Below, piece after piece: positions 55,790 through 64,000 of a stretch of 64,000 bases of DNA. This stretch comes from Cycas panzhihuaensis (Eukaryota > Cycadophyta). How positions within the stretch are numbered: position 1 is the stretch's first letter; each line of letters begins with the position of its first letter. The notes under the pieces were generated by a model that had not been told where the DNA came from, made no database searches, and saw only the letters and a program-made list of their open reading frames with translations. The stretch covers positions 182,597,741 through 182,661,740 of the forward strand of contig CM041465.1 in assembly GCA_023213395.1 (NCBI GenBank). The letters are read 5' to 3'. The translations under genes were made by a program, and so were the position numbers.

Positions 55790-57712
55790 GTACTCTCAAA
55801 ACCAAATTGAATGTCCAAGAACTTGAAAGCTTCGCTTGGCCTAATCTAAGACCAATTATAAAATTTCAATCATTTTTGCCCATCTTTTGGGGATTGAAGA
55901 TAGCAAGTAGTCTCCCCCCATTGACTTTTAGAGCTAGAGGCTAGACAAAATGTTTGTAGTGTTTCAAAAGCCCAATTAATCCATTTTGGCTCAAACTTAA
56001 TTGTAAGGAATGTATCATCTACAAAATGGCCATTGACCATTTGCTTACTTGGGTGTTTGGGCAGTGTGATTCCTCTAAGACCTCTATTGAATTTGTTATG
56101 TAACAAATAATGTAGAACATCAATAGTGAGTACAAATAGAGAAGGGGCTAGTGGGGCTAGTGGGGAACCTTGCTTAATGGATCACTATAGTTGGATTGGT
56201 TTGGGTGATGCTCCGTTAATGGATATAAAGGCAAAGGCTTCCTTAAAAAGAATTTGCACCATGCTTACAAACCTACTAGTAAATTCCAAGCCCTCCAACA
56301 TATGGAAGATAAAACTTCATTGCACTCGATCATATGCTTTCTCAAAGTCCAATTTCATGAAGAGAGTGTCTTGCCTAGTCACCCTTGCCTATTCCATGCC
56401 CTTGCACATAGCAATGATAATTTCTAGAATAAAGTGACCTTTAATGAAACTTATCTATTCCAGTCTAACCACTTCTAGAAGTTTGTATCTAATCCTTTGG
56501 CTGAGGCTTTGGCCATAACCTTGTAAGAAATATTAAGAAGAGTGATTGTTCTTCAAGTAGAGATTAGCTCAAGATCACCTCCCTTGGGAATGTGAGTTTG
56601 ATGCAATCTCGGTTAATCTTCCTACTTAGAGACCCTATCTCAATTGCCTCTTCATAGACTTTTACTAGAATTGGCCCAATAAAGTCCCAAGTGACTTTAT
56701 AAAATTCATTGAGTATTCCATCCACCTAGGAGACTTACTCATTAGCCATTTCATATATTGTCTTTGTCAACTCTTCCAACTTAATTGGGGCATCACGTAA
56801 GTCTCTCCATCATTGACTAATCTTATTGGGCACCACCCTAAGACATTTGCCACATGCTTCCTCAACTTTCTTTGAGTGAGGTTGGGCTTTGAAGACCTCT
56901 TCATGGTGGGTTACAAATTCTTCAATAATATCTTCTTGGGATGTCACTTTCCCTCTTGGTGAACACACCTTAATTCCTTTAGCCACTTATTTTTTCTCTA
57001 AGGCATGGAAGAAGACTTTGGAGCAACGATCACCCTCTTTGATTTGATGGACTCTTGCCCTAAATTTGAGCTCCCCTAGCTTTCCTAATCTCTGTGGCTT
57101 TGAGTTTATGAGCCATTTGGGATGCCTCCTTCTGGAAAGCTTTGTTAAAAGGATTAGATTCAAGCCTAGCTTTAATGTCCTATTTATAGGCTTTCTTTAT
57201 CCTTCTCCTTACAAGAGATACATGCTTGCCATATTCATTAAGAAAGGAAGTTGTTATAACTCTGGCTTCTTCCCACCAAACAATTGATCCTCTCTCCCCT
57301 CTGGGATAATGGGCCAAGTGCCAAATCTATTTGGTACTACCTAAATAGATGGGGGAAGACAGATGGAAGGTATTAAGTTTAAAGGATGATCTCTGGATAG
57401 GAGTTTTTTCTTTCCCTCAAGCTAGGATGAAAGAAATTGGGTGATAGTTTTAATAGCATTGATTCACTTCAAACCTAAATCGATCTCCCATCCCTATGTA
57501 CTACCTAACTGTGGTTATCATCATATATCATAACTCTACCTAGTCTTCTAAAATATTCTATTGTGTCTGGCTTGAAGACCACTTGAACCAAGCATCATGT
57601 CCCTCAAATCTTCTAGAAGCATTGGGATCATATAAAGCCAACTTACTTTTCAAAGTTAGCCATGCAAGCTTTTCAAGCTTTTCTTCTTGGTTCCATTTAA
57701 ACGGTTTCATGC
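55790..57712 (-). pseudogene. LINE ORF2: endonuclease end and reverse transcriptase
   Basis: From the right: MKPFKWNQEEKLEKLAWL, then QYIGMGDRFRFE (endonuclease end, SDH region decayed), RARVHQIKEGDRCSKVFFHALE, VDGILNEFYKVTWD, MKLDFEKAYDRV and the active-site region HFVDDTFL (Y of YADD replaced) near 55990-56020. FKFLDIQFGF follows near 55800. This order is that of plant L1 ORF2. Multiple stops and shifts. Confidence 0.85.
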
Positions 57713-58046
57713 TGATAGAATTAATGTTAATAGTGTTAGGTCATAACTTAATGTTATTAGGTCCTAACACATTTTAAGGTAAGTTTGGTGAGTCATGAAA
57801 GTCATCACTTGATGGATGATGTGTGTAGGGCAATTACATATTCCTTTAATAAATGCATGACAAGTGTCGGGGAAATTATAGGTCTATTTGACCGCTATTG
57901 ATCTTGAATTATATTAATATCTGTATTGTGGATTGCACATAGCATTGAAGATTTGTAATGAATTTGAAAATTTGGAAGGTAGACCAATTTTATAGAAAAA
58001 TATTAAGAGTTCAATCTTATTCTTGGCTCACTTTAATTCACTCACA
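57713..58046 (+). repeat. E12 5' LTR (334 bp)
   Basis: Starts TGATAGAATTAATG and ends CACTCACA. It aligns with 60836-61161 with many differences. Confidence 0.88.
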
Positions 58047-58048
58047 TT

Positions 58049-58061
58049 TGGTATTGGAGCC
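58049..58061 (+). other. E12 primer-binding site
   Basis: TGGTATTGGAGCC, two bases after the LTR; initiator-methionine tRNA type with transitions. Confidence 0.8.
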
Positions 58062-59309
58062 AATTCATGAGAGGAGAGCTAGAATTGAAAAACTTGCAAG
58101 TGGAACTCGTTGTTGGGGTTTGTTGAGATATAGTGAGTTTGCTAAATTCAAAGAAAAAGGGGTTTATGGATCTAGAAAGCTAGATGCAAGAGTTGTAGCT
58201 CCAGGGCATCATTTAATGGCAGGTATGTTGTAGTGTTAATTTATATATATTTTTTTCAAAGAGGAAAATTCTTATGGAAATCTTTTGTAGTAGAGAGTTG
58301 GGTTTTGCATATTACTGTGGTGACCACGATTTGATCAAACTAGAGGGAGGTTTAGTGCCCATTTGATGTTTTTTTAAAAATTTGAATTGCAAATTTTGAA
58401 TTGTGAAGGTCGATATCGAGTTTGAACCTAGCACTAAATTCAAAATTTCGGGGGGGGGGGGGGCGGGGGGGGGATTGTTAACGGAAGGGAGGAAATTGAA
58501 TGCGGAATTATGAGTATGCGAGGGGCCAAGCACACTGTTGAGGGTCATTAAGGGCAGGAATGCCTACATAGATGGGTTAATGTAGCATTGTTTTGGTGAA
58601 AATCTCAAGTAGTAGACATGGGCAAACATTGTGGGTCAAAGATGTGAATGCCTAATAGAGAGGGTTATGTGGCATTTGAACCTGTAGGGTAGACGCCCTC
58701 GAACACAATCTTAAAGGCCGAACATAGAGGAATTATGAGCCAAATATTCACATGCAATTTGAATTCGAAAATTCGAATAGGAGGTTCATTGAATTTGAAA
58801 ATCAGACATATATTTATTTTTCTCAAATGTTTCCATTTGCTTAAACTATTTTATAGTTTGTAAAGTCCAATTTTGTAGCCTCTAAGTTCAAAGCCGATGG
58901 GACATATGGTGAAAAAGGGCTAAATCCATTTTTGGCTTCATATCTTGGCCTATTAAAATTCTAAGAAAACTTATTTTTATAATTAATTTTATTAATGTTT
59001 GATGGTGGTCACATGGTGAAATTTTGCCATCTTGCATGGTGACTAAAGACCTTGTTATTTTCTACCATTTTGCATGGTGATCGAAGACCAAAACAACATA
59101 GAAGTTAATAAAAATAGTAGCTTTTTTATGTGTGCTTGGTCTATTTAACACTCTCTTTTGTGTTTTTAGTGTTTTTGGTGTATTTTTGAATTTTCCACAA
59201 AAGTGATGGGTGGAAACATGTTTAATTCTACCACAAACTTGGTGGTGTTGATAATTATGGCAACTTGAATGTTACAGACCCGACTTATGAATTAAGTTGA
59301 TTAGCATTG
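58062..59309 (+). other. E12 leader, no gene recognised
   Basis: About 1.25 kb. It contains a G run with one C at about 58449-58473. A short open frame to 58233 has no known motif. Confidence 0.55.
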
Positions 59310-60833
59310 TGTCTGTTAGTTGGTGAGTCATGAGGCTTCCACTTTTGAGGAGGCATGGCTGAGTAGAAATGGAAAATATCTATGGATGTTGAAATCCAAG
59401 TTGTGAAATAGACTAGGACCTAGTACTTGATGGAATGGCTAACAAATAAGCAAACAAACTATTGCAAATGTATCTATAAAACCCAATACAAGTTTAATGG
59501 TGCAATTGATAAATACAAAGCAAGATTGGTTACAAAATGCTTTAGGTAGACAAAAGGAATCAACCACTAGGAGGCATTTGCTCTAGTTGCAAAGGTAATG
59601 ACAATTGGATTCATTTGGGCTATAATTGCTCAGTAGAAATGGTAGTTATGTAAGTTTGACATCAAAAGTGCTTTTCTTAATGGAGATCTCACAAAAGAAG
59701 TCTATATGGAGCAATGGCCTAGGTACACTGGAAAGGGTTAGGAACACTTTTTGTGCTGCTTGAAAGAAGCTTTGTGTGGTTTAAGCAGGCTCTAAGAGCC
59801 TGATATTCCAAAATAGATTAGTATTTTCTCAAGAACTAGTTTGAAATATCACCAATTGATCCAAACCTATACATCAAAGTTGAGGATGGGAGGTTTGTAA
59901 TTTTGTGGATGATTTAGTCATCACAAATAATGATACCTTAATGTTTGAAGACTTGAAGAATGTTCTTAAGATGACAGATCTTGGACTACACTATTTTCTC
60001 AGAGTAGAGGTATGGCAAAAGCCTAAAATGATCTTTATTTCTTAGGTTAAGTATATATGGGAAATTATGAAGAAATTCAAAATGGAGGATTGTAAATTTC
60101 AAACTCCATGGAGGCAAGAAAAAATTATTAGCTCAGGATGATGAAAACTGAGTAGTTGGCACTTTGTACAGGCAACTAGTTGGTAGTCTCATTTATTTGA
60201 CTTTAATAAGGCTGGATATCACTTTTGCAGTCGGGATGGTTTTGAGGTTCATGTTAGAGCCAAAGTAGAGCCATTAGAGAGTTTCAAAAGGATACTTGCA
60301 GGAAACTCTATAGTATGGATTGGGATTCAACTAGAATACCAATTTCAGGTCAGAAGGATATTTAGATTATGATTGGGATAGATGTGCAAATGGTAGAAGA
60401 TTCACTTTAGGATATTGCTTTAGTTTGGGATTTGTTGTAGCCGCTTGGTGTAGCAAGGACTAGTTAAATGTTGCACTTTCATCAACTGAGGTAGAATACA
60501 AACTAGTAGTTGTAGCTACATCTTAAGCCATCTAGCTGAGACACGTTCTTGGTGACTTGCGTCTTTATCAAGAAGAGACAACAAAGTTGTACCGTGATAA
60601 TCTGAGTGCAATGAAAATTGCTAAGAATCCAGTGTTCCATGCTTGCAACAAACATATTGAGATGTACTATCACTTATGCATGGAACAGATCCAGAATGTA
60701 GAGATCAAGTTGATGTACAAGCCTATTGAAGAGCAATTGGTAGTTGTGTTCATTAAATCTTTATCTTGAGACAAATTTGAAAAATTTAGGTATTGTATGA
60801 ATGTAAAAATTAACGATGTAAACAGTAAGGGGG
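59310..60833 (+). pseudogene. E12 reverse transcriptase and RNase H remnant
   Basis: ASTFEEAW, then in shifting frames YKTQYKFNG-type, the MDVKSAFLNGDL equivalent near 59650-59690 and FVDDLVITNND at 59902, where the tyrosine of YVDD and residues before it are lost. LGLHYFLRVEVWQKP follows. RNase H ends in VFHACNKHIEMYYHLCMEQIQ near 60630-60690. The purine tract AACAGTAAGGGGGAG lies at 60821-60835. Confidence 0.85.
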
Positions 60834-60835
60834 AG

Positions 60836-61161
60836 TGATAAAATTAATGTTCATAGTATTAGGGTCATAACTTAATGTTGTAGGTCCTAATACATGTTAG
60901 GGTGAGTCGTAAAAGTCACCATTGGATGGATGATGTGTGTCTAGGGCAGTTACATATTCTTTTAATAAATGTGTGACAAATGTCGGAGCAACTACAAGTC
61001 TATTCGACCGTTATCGATTTTGAATTGTATTAATATATGTATCATGGATCATACGTAGCATCAAGGATTCATAATGAATTTGAAATTTTGGAAGGTAGAC
61101 CACTTCTGTCAAGAGATACTAGAGTGCATTACTATTCTTGGCTCATTTTAATTTACTCACA
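60836..61161 (+). repeat. E12 3' LTR (326 bp)
   Basis: Starts TGATAAAATTAATG and ends TTACTCACA. Confidence 0.88.
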
Positions 61162-61843
61162 CTTGCCAATTTTGTCAAAAGGGAGATTCAACTATGTTGA
61201 AACCTGCCCTGTTCTGACCGAAACAAGAGATTCTTTATTGTATGGCCAGACGACTACCAATTCCTAAACATTTCTATAAAAAAGGAAACTTAGTTAGTGG
61301 TGCCCCGTTCTCACAACTCATGCTCATATAACATTTATTGCTATCTAAAGAAAGGGATACTTGTTTCAGAACTACTCTATGGGAAAGAATGAAGGTGGCT
61401 ATCCACACACAGGGCTTTACTTTCTGTAGACAATCCATGAAGCCTTAGGAAGCTTTCCACTCAACCATCCCCATAACTTGCCTCACTTGGAAGGGCAATT
61501 AGGGGCATAAACATTGACGATTCCTAAATCATGGATTCAATTTGAGGAATAATCCAAACACATATTTCCAGGATCAAGACTTGAAGAAACTATTTTATCA
61601 CTGCTTGAAGGCATAGCCAAAATTTCTGCTCCTCCCCAACCATCAGCATGCATGTTGGAGTATTGGGCACAGTTGGGCCGAACAGAAGGCAAAAGCAAAC
61701 CTCAAACCAGCACTAAAGCATTTAACCTTTTGCAAACATCAAAAATGAAATTTTGAAATTTTATGACAAAATTTATTGACTAGTGCTCTTTTAATCTGAT
61801 CACAAAGACCTCTCACATTCTAGCAAATAATTTTCATCATCAT
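61162..61843 (-). pseudogene. LINE ORF2: endonuclease N-terminus
   Basis: Starts at ATG 61843 with MMMKIIC-stop-NVRGL (TAG for the tryptophan of WNVRG). LQ-KVKCFSAGL and ADGWGGAEILAM follow in other frames, then IVNVYAPNCPSK and ASWIVYRK. These are APE-type endonuclease motifs. It is interrupted at 61162 by E12. Confidence 0.82.
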
Positions 61844-62110
61844 TAACACCTTTACATGATGTACTCTTTTGTCTTCACTCTCTCTCTCTCTCTCTCAGAC
61901 AAACACACGCACACATGCAGTTGAAGCACCATGCCTGAGGCCCGAAACATTTCTGTGCTGAGGATTCTGGACCAAAATATTTCGGTCAGTCTTGGAATCT
62001 CCAGGGTCATTTTGGCTGCCTGAAATGATGTCTTGGTCCAGTTTCAGACCAAAAGGAGAACCTCTAGGATGTTTCAGAAAACCTTCAGATTTTTACATTA
62101 AGTCCAGAAA
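61844..62110 (-). pseudogene. Possible LINE ORF1 tail
   Basis: On the minus strand a frame reads GFLKHPRGSPFGLKLDQDI and SKTDRNILVQNPQHR before a (CT)n run at about 61879-61900. It is protein-like but short and without a known motif. Confidence 0.35.
61877..61900. repeat. (CT)n microsatellite
   Basis: About ten CT dinucleotides followed by an ACACAC stretch. Confidence 0.85.
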
Positions 62111-62265
62111 GAAAAAAATGAGAGTAGATTTGATGCCTAATGGTTTACTGCCAAATTGACACCAGAATTCTACTACTGTATTGCATAATAGAGGATGGTT
62201 AATCTTATGTTTCATAGAGAAGGTACGTATTGATGATTGACCCTACTTTCTGCTTATATACATAG

Positions 62266-62475
62266 GAAGTAGGCAGTGGACCACAGGGGGCTCCTCCAGC
62301 ATCAAAAGAAGTTGTTGCAAAATTGCCAGTCATTGATGTTACAGAGGAGGTTTTAGTACAGATTGGAAATGGCATAGAATGCGCTGTGTGCCGGGAGCAC
62401 TTAGTTGTCGGTGACAAGATGCAGGAGATGCCTTGCAAGCACTTGTTTCATCCTGATTGCTTGAAGCCATGGCTG
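62266..62475 (+). CDS. AIP2: AIP2-like RING-H2 ubiquitin ligase, penultimate coding exon
   Basis: The exon opens after AG at 62264-62265 (an alternative acceptor AG is at 62271-62272) and ends before GT at 62476. It encodes PPASKEVVAKLPVIDVTEE and then most of a RING-H2 (C3H2C3) domain: ECAVCREHL, then MPCKHLFHPDC and LKPWL. This is the C-terminal half of the AIP2 family, E3 ligases; Arabidopsis AIP2 targets ABI3 in abscisic-acid signalling. The RING binds the E2 enzyme. The first about 200 residues of the family are not in the window: the next 60 kb upstream are retrotransposons. So either the preceding intron is very long or this is a fragment. No stops or shifts in the exons, which argues for a live gene. 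Confidence 0.85.
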
Positions 62476-62598
62476 GTACAGTCAACTGTTTTTTTTCCTG
62501 ATGAACTGCCTTGTTCTAACAGTCTAAGAAACTTGTTTGTTTGTTATTTTTTTGTTTTTCTGAAATACTCACGGTAGGTACATACTTTACTTTCGCAG
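62476..62598 (+). other. Intron of the AIP2-like gene (123 bp)
   Basis: GT at 62476 and AG at 62597-62598, phase 0 between L and D of PWLDEHNSC. Joining restores the RING spacing exactly. Confidence 0.9.
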
Positions 62599-62748
62599 GA
62601 TGAGCACAATTCCTGTCCTATATGTAGGTATGAGTTGCAGACTGATGACCATGATTATGAAAGCAGAAAGGAACGTGAAAAGGAAGCTGAAGAAGAAAGA
62701 AAGGGAGCTGAAAATGCCATTCGTGGAGGGGAATATATGTATGTTTGA
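62599..62748 (+). CDS. AIP2: AIP2-like RING-H2 ubiquitin ligase, last coding exon
   Basis: Encodes DEHNSCPICRYEL, which supplies the last two RING cysteines, then a charged helix (REKEAEEERKGAENA) and the family-typical end RGGEYMYV, with TGA at 62746-62748. The charged tail and GGEYMYV terminus are what identify AIP2 rather than other RING-H2 ligases such as RNF126 types. It is intact. Confidence 0.9.
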   Translation, partial: DEHNSCPICRYELQTDDHDYESRKEREKEAEEERKGAENAIRGGEYMYV

Positions 62749-64000
62749 TGCCATAGGCTTATCATGAATTATTGATTAATGAAAACAACCGATTGTTTTG
62801 TCCTATGGTTTGTCATTGTTTTATTGATTTATTAGTCATTCTTCAAAATAACTGTATATTCTATTATCAAGAACAATATGAATGTTTTTGTCAACAAAAA
62901 TCTCTGCTTGCCAGTTGTATTGTGTACTGAAGTTGCAATGTCCATCAATGTCTACACGTTACATTAAAATACTTGAGCAATAATTCTTGATTCCCATAAA
63001 CTTAGATGAAGTGGAGTTTTTAAGGCCATGGCAGGCAAAATTCTTTTGGGGGCAACTAACATTGAATGTAATTGTATTATCTGGAATTTTTTTCTCTTGT
63101 AAAAGCTGACAGACAATAGATTATGATTAATTAATCTTTTTCATGTTAGTTAAAATAATTTAGAAATTTCTGAGCCTGCTTGTTTGGTCTAGTGGCAAAG
63201 ATTATTGGTTGTCTTCTGTAAGGTCAATTCAATTTTCATGGAGTAATTTGGGTAGGCTAGGTGTAAGTACTTATTTGAGGATTGGGCCTTCTATTACTCA
63301 CATGAATAAAATTTTCATTTATTTTTTTGATTGTGATGACCATGTTTATAGACGAGAAGGATAAAACTATACTTTTTTCTGCTGCTGCAGAAATGTCCAT
63401 GAAGTGCTTTGATATCAGCATTTCAACTGCAAGAATCTGTGTGCTTCTCAATATTGGGAATCTCTGCTAGCTTTGCATGCTTTGAAAGTGCCCTTAATGG
63501 CAGTTAAAACAGCTCCCCATTTACTCAGAACTGCAATTTCCTATTAGCTTTTTATCCGTGGTCATATTTATGCTTGACTAGAGGTGATTGGTGGGGCATT
63601 AAATGGTTCCTATGGTATTTGGTTCTACAACTTTCATGAATCGTTTTACTTTTTCTTGTTTCATGAAGAAATTTAATGAAGTTACATAAACTAATTTTAT
63701 ATGAGCCCATTACAATTCTGGATTGGGTTGAGATAGAATTTCACTATTGTTCTAAGAAGTCTTCCATATTTGAAATTTAGTTTGCTATCAGAACGTTGTT
63801 GAAGCTTTCTGCTAGTCTAGAGTATTGAATATCCATGACCTATATGGTGCCTGTCATTAATGTGGTAGACTGGACCCTAGTTTCTAATAGGTTTACCCCA
63901 GCCTTTGTGATACAAATTACTTAAATTCATAATCAAATTAGGTGTTCAACATCTCCTACACCTAGGACTATGTTTCCAATGAATTGTTCTCTTTTAATGC
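62749..64000 (+). other. 3' flank of the AIP2-like gene
   Basis: Probably 3' UTR and downstream DNA. No further coding exon is recognised. A segment after a pyrimidine tract and AG (about 63391) might be a 3'-UTR exon, but nothing proves it. A possible SINE lies near 63180-63250. Confidence 0.4.
63180..63250 (+). repeat. Possible tRNA-derived SINE head
   Basis: TGGTCTAGTGG at 63185-63195 matches the polymerase III A box (TRGYNNANNGG), and GGTCAATTC at 63222-63230 matches the B box (GWTCRANNC) at all but one base. Their spacing of about 27 bp is near that of plant SINEs and tRNAs. No tail or flanking duplication was confirmed. Confidence 0.35.

Larger units (their letters stand above)
32180..55790 (+). 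mobile_element. E10: Ty3/Gypsy shell interrupted by E8 and E11
   Basis: Pieces at 32180-32465, 47348-50331 and 54987 to about 55790 encode, in order, Gag knuckle, protease, reverse transcriptase, RNase H, integrase and chromodomain. They join exactly at the target duplications TGTTC (E8) and GGAAA (E11). The 5' end is missing, lost at or beyond the E2/E3 junction. The right boundary is uncertain. Confidence 0.85.
57713..61161 (+). mobile_element. E12: shortened Ty1/Copia element inside the LINE (3449 bp)
   Basis: LTRs are 57713-58046 and 60836-61161. The flanks CATGC (57708-57712) and CTTGC (61162-61166) match at four of five bases and are taken as the target duplication. The interior has a leader and reverse transcriptase plus RNase H; gag, protease and integrase are missing. 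It is heavily decayed. Confidence 0.85.
55790..62110 (-). mobile_element. Antisense L1-type LINE, split by E12
   Basis: Minus-strand pieces at 61843-61162 (endonuclease) and 57712-55790 (endonuclease end, reverse transcriptase) join across E12. Upstream, 62110-61880 may hold the tail of ORF1. The 3' part after the reverse-transcriptase core (thumb, poly-A) is missing or lost in the junction with E10. Confidence 0.82.

Noticed and set aside
58449-58473. Long G run with one C
   Set aside because: A low-complexity tract in the E12 leader, possibly length-uncertain in the assembly; no structure around it suggests a function.
61877-61900. (CT)n tract as a promoter element of the AIP2-like gene
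   Set aside because: It lies inside or beside the antisense LINE and upstream of an internal exon, so a promoter role has no support.
62323-62577. Single open frame running through the RING exon and beyond
   Set aside because: After 62475 it reads through the intron; the splice to 62599 restores the RING cysteines and the family C-terminus.

Overview
This is plant nuclear DNA, most likely from a gymnosperm. It is made almost entirely of old LTR retrotransposons nested inside one another, plus a broken LINE. One host gene enters at the right edge (62266-62748): the last two exons of an AIP2-like RING-H2 ubiquitin ligase. The gymnosperm call is inference. It rests on the many old, complete, nested copies and on finding only one solo LTR. 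There are no bacterial features; every reverse transcriptase here belongs to a retrotransposon.

Layout (E = element; TSD = target-site duplication read directly from the sequence). E1 (Copia, +, 1-2337) is the 3' half of an element inserted in E2 (Copia, -, 2338-6027). E3 (Copia, +, 6100-32179) is the shell of a Russian doll. E4 (Copia, 9307-15069, TSD GGTGA) sits in its integrase and carries a solo LTR (12326-12877, TSD ATTCT). E5 (short element, 15460-29794, TSD AAAGC) also sits in E3. E6 (Copia, 18129-29739, TSD CCCTG) sits in the 3' LTR of E5. E7 (internally deleted Gypsy, -, 21393-28339, TSD TGCTT) sits in E6.

A second nest follows. E10 (Gypsy, +, 32180 to about 55790) is interrupted by E8 (Copia, -, 32466-47342, TSD TGTTC). 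E8 itself holds E9 (Copia, -, 38314-45725, TSD GACTT). E10 is interrupted again by E11 (non-autonomous, +, 50332-54981, TSD GGAAA). An antisense L1-type LINE (about 55790-62110) is split by E12 (Copia, +, 57713-61161, imperfect TSD). The LINE lies directly upstream of the AIP2-like exons, so the block may lie within a very long intron.

No Copia or Gypsy copy looks coding-competent. All carry stops, frameshifts, deletions or lost catalytic residues. LTR pairs compared by eye differ by about 3% (E8, E9), 6% (E6), 7% (E4), 8% (E11) and 15% (E5). This agrees with the nesting order where it can be tested, apart from E8 and E9, which are tied.

The most unusual content is in two non-autonomous elements. 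E7 has lost reverse transcriptase, RNase H and the integrase core. It keeps a long open frame joining protease to the integrase C-terminus, and has an extra unrecognised gene before its 3' LTR. E11 carries a Copia Gag-like start followed by a long unrecognised reading frame whose only in-frame stops are TAA or TAG.
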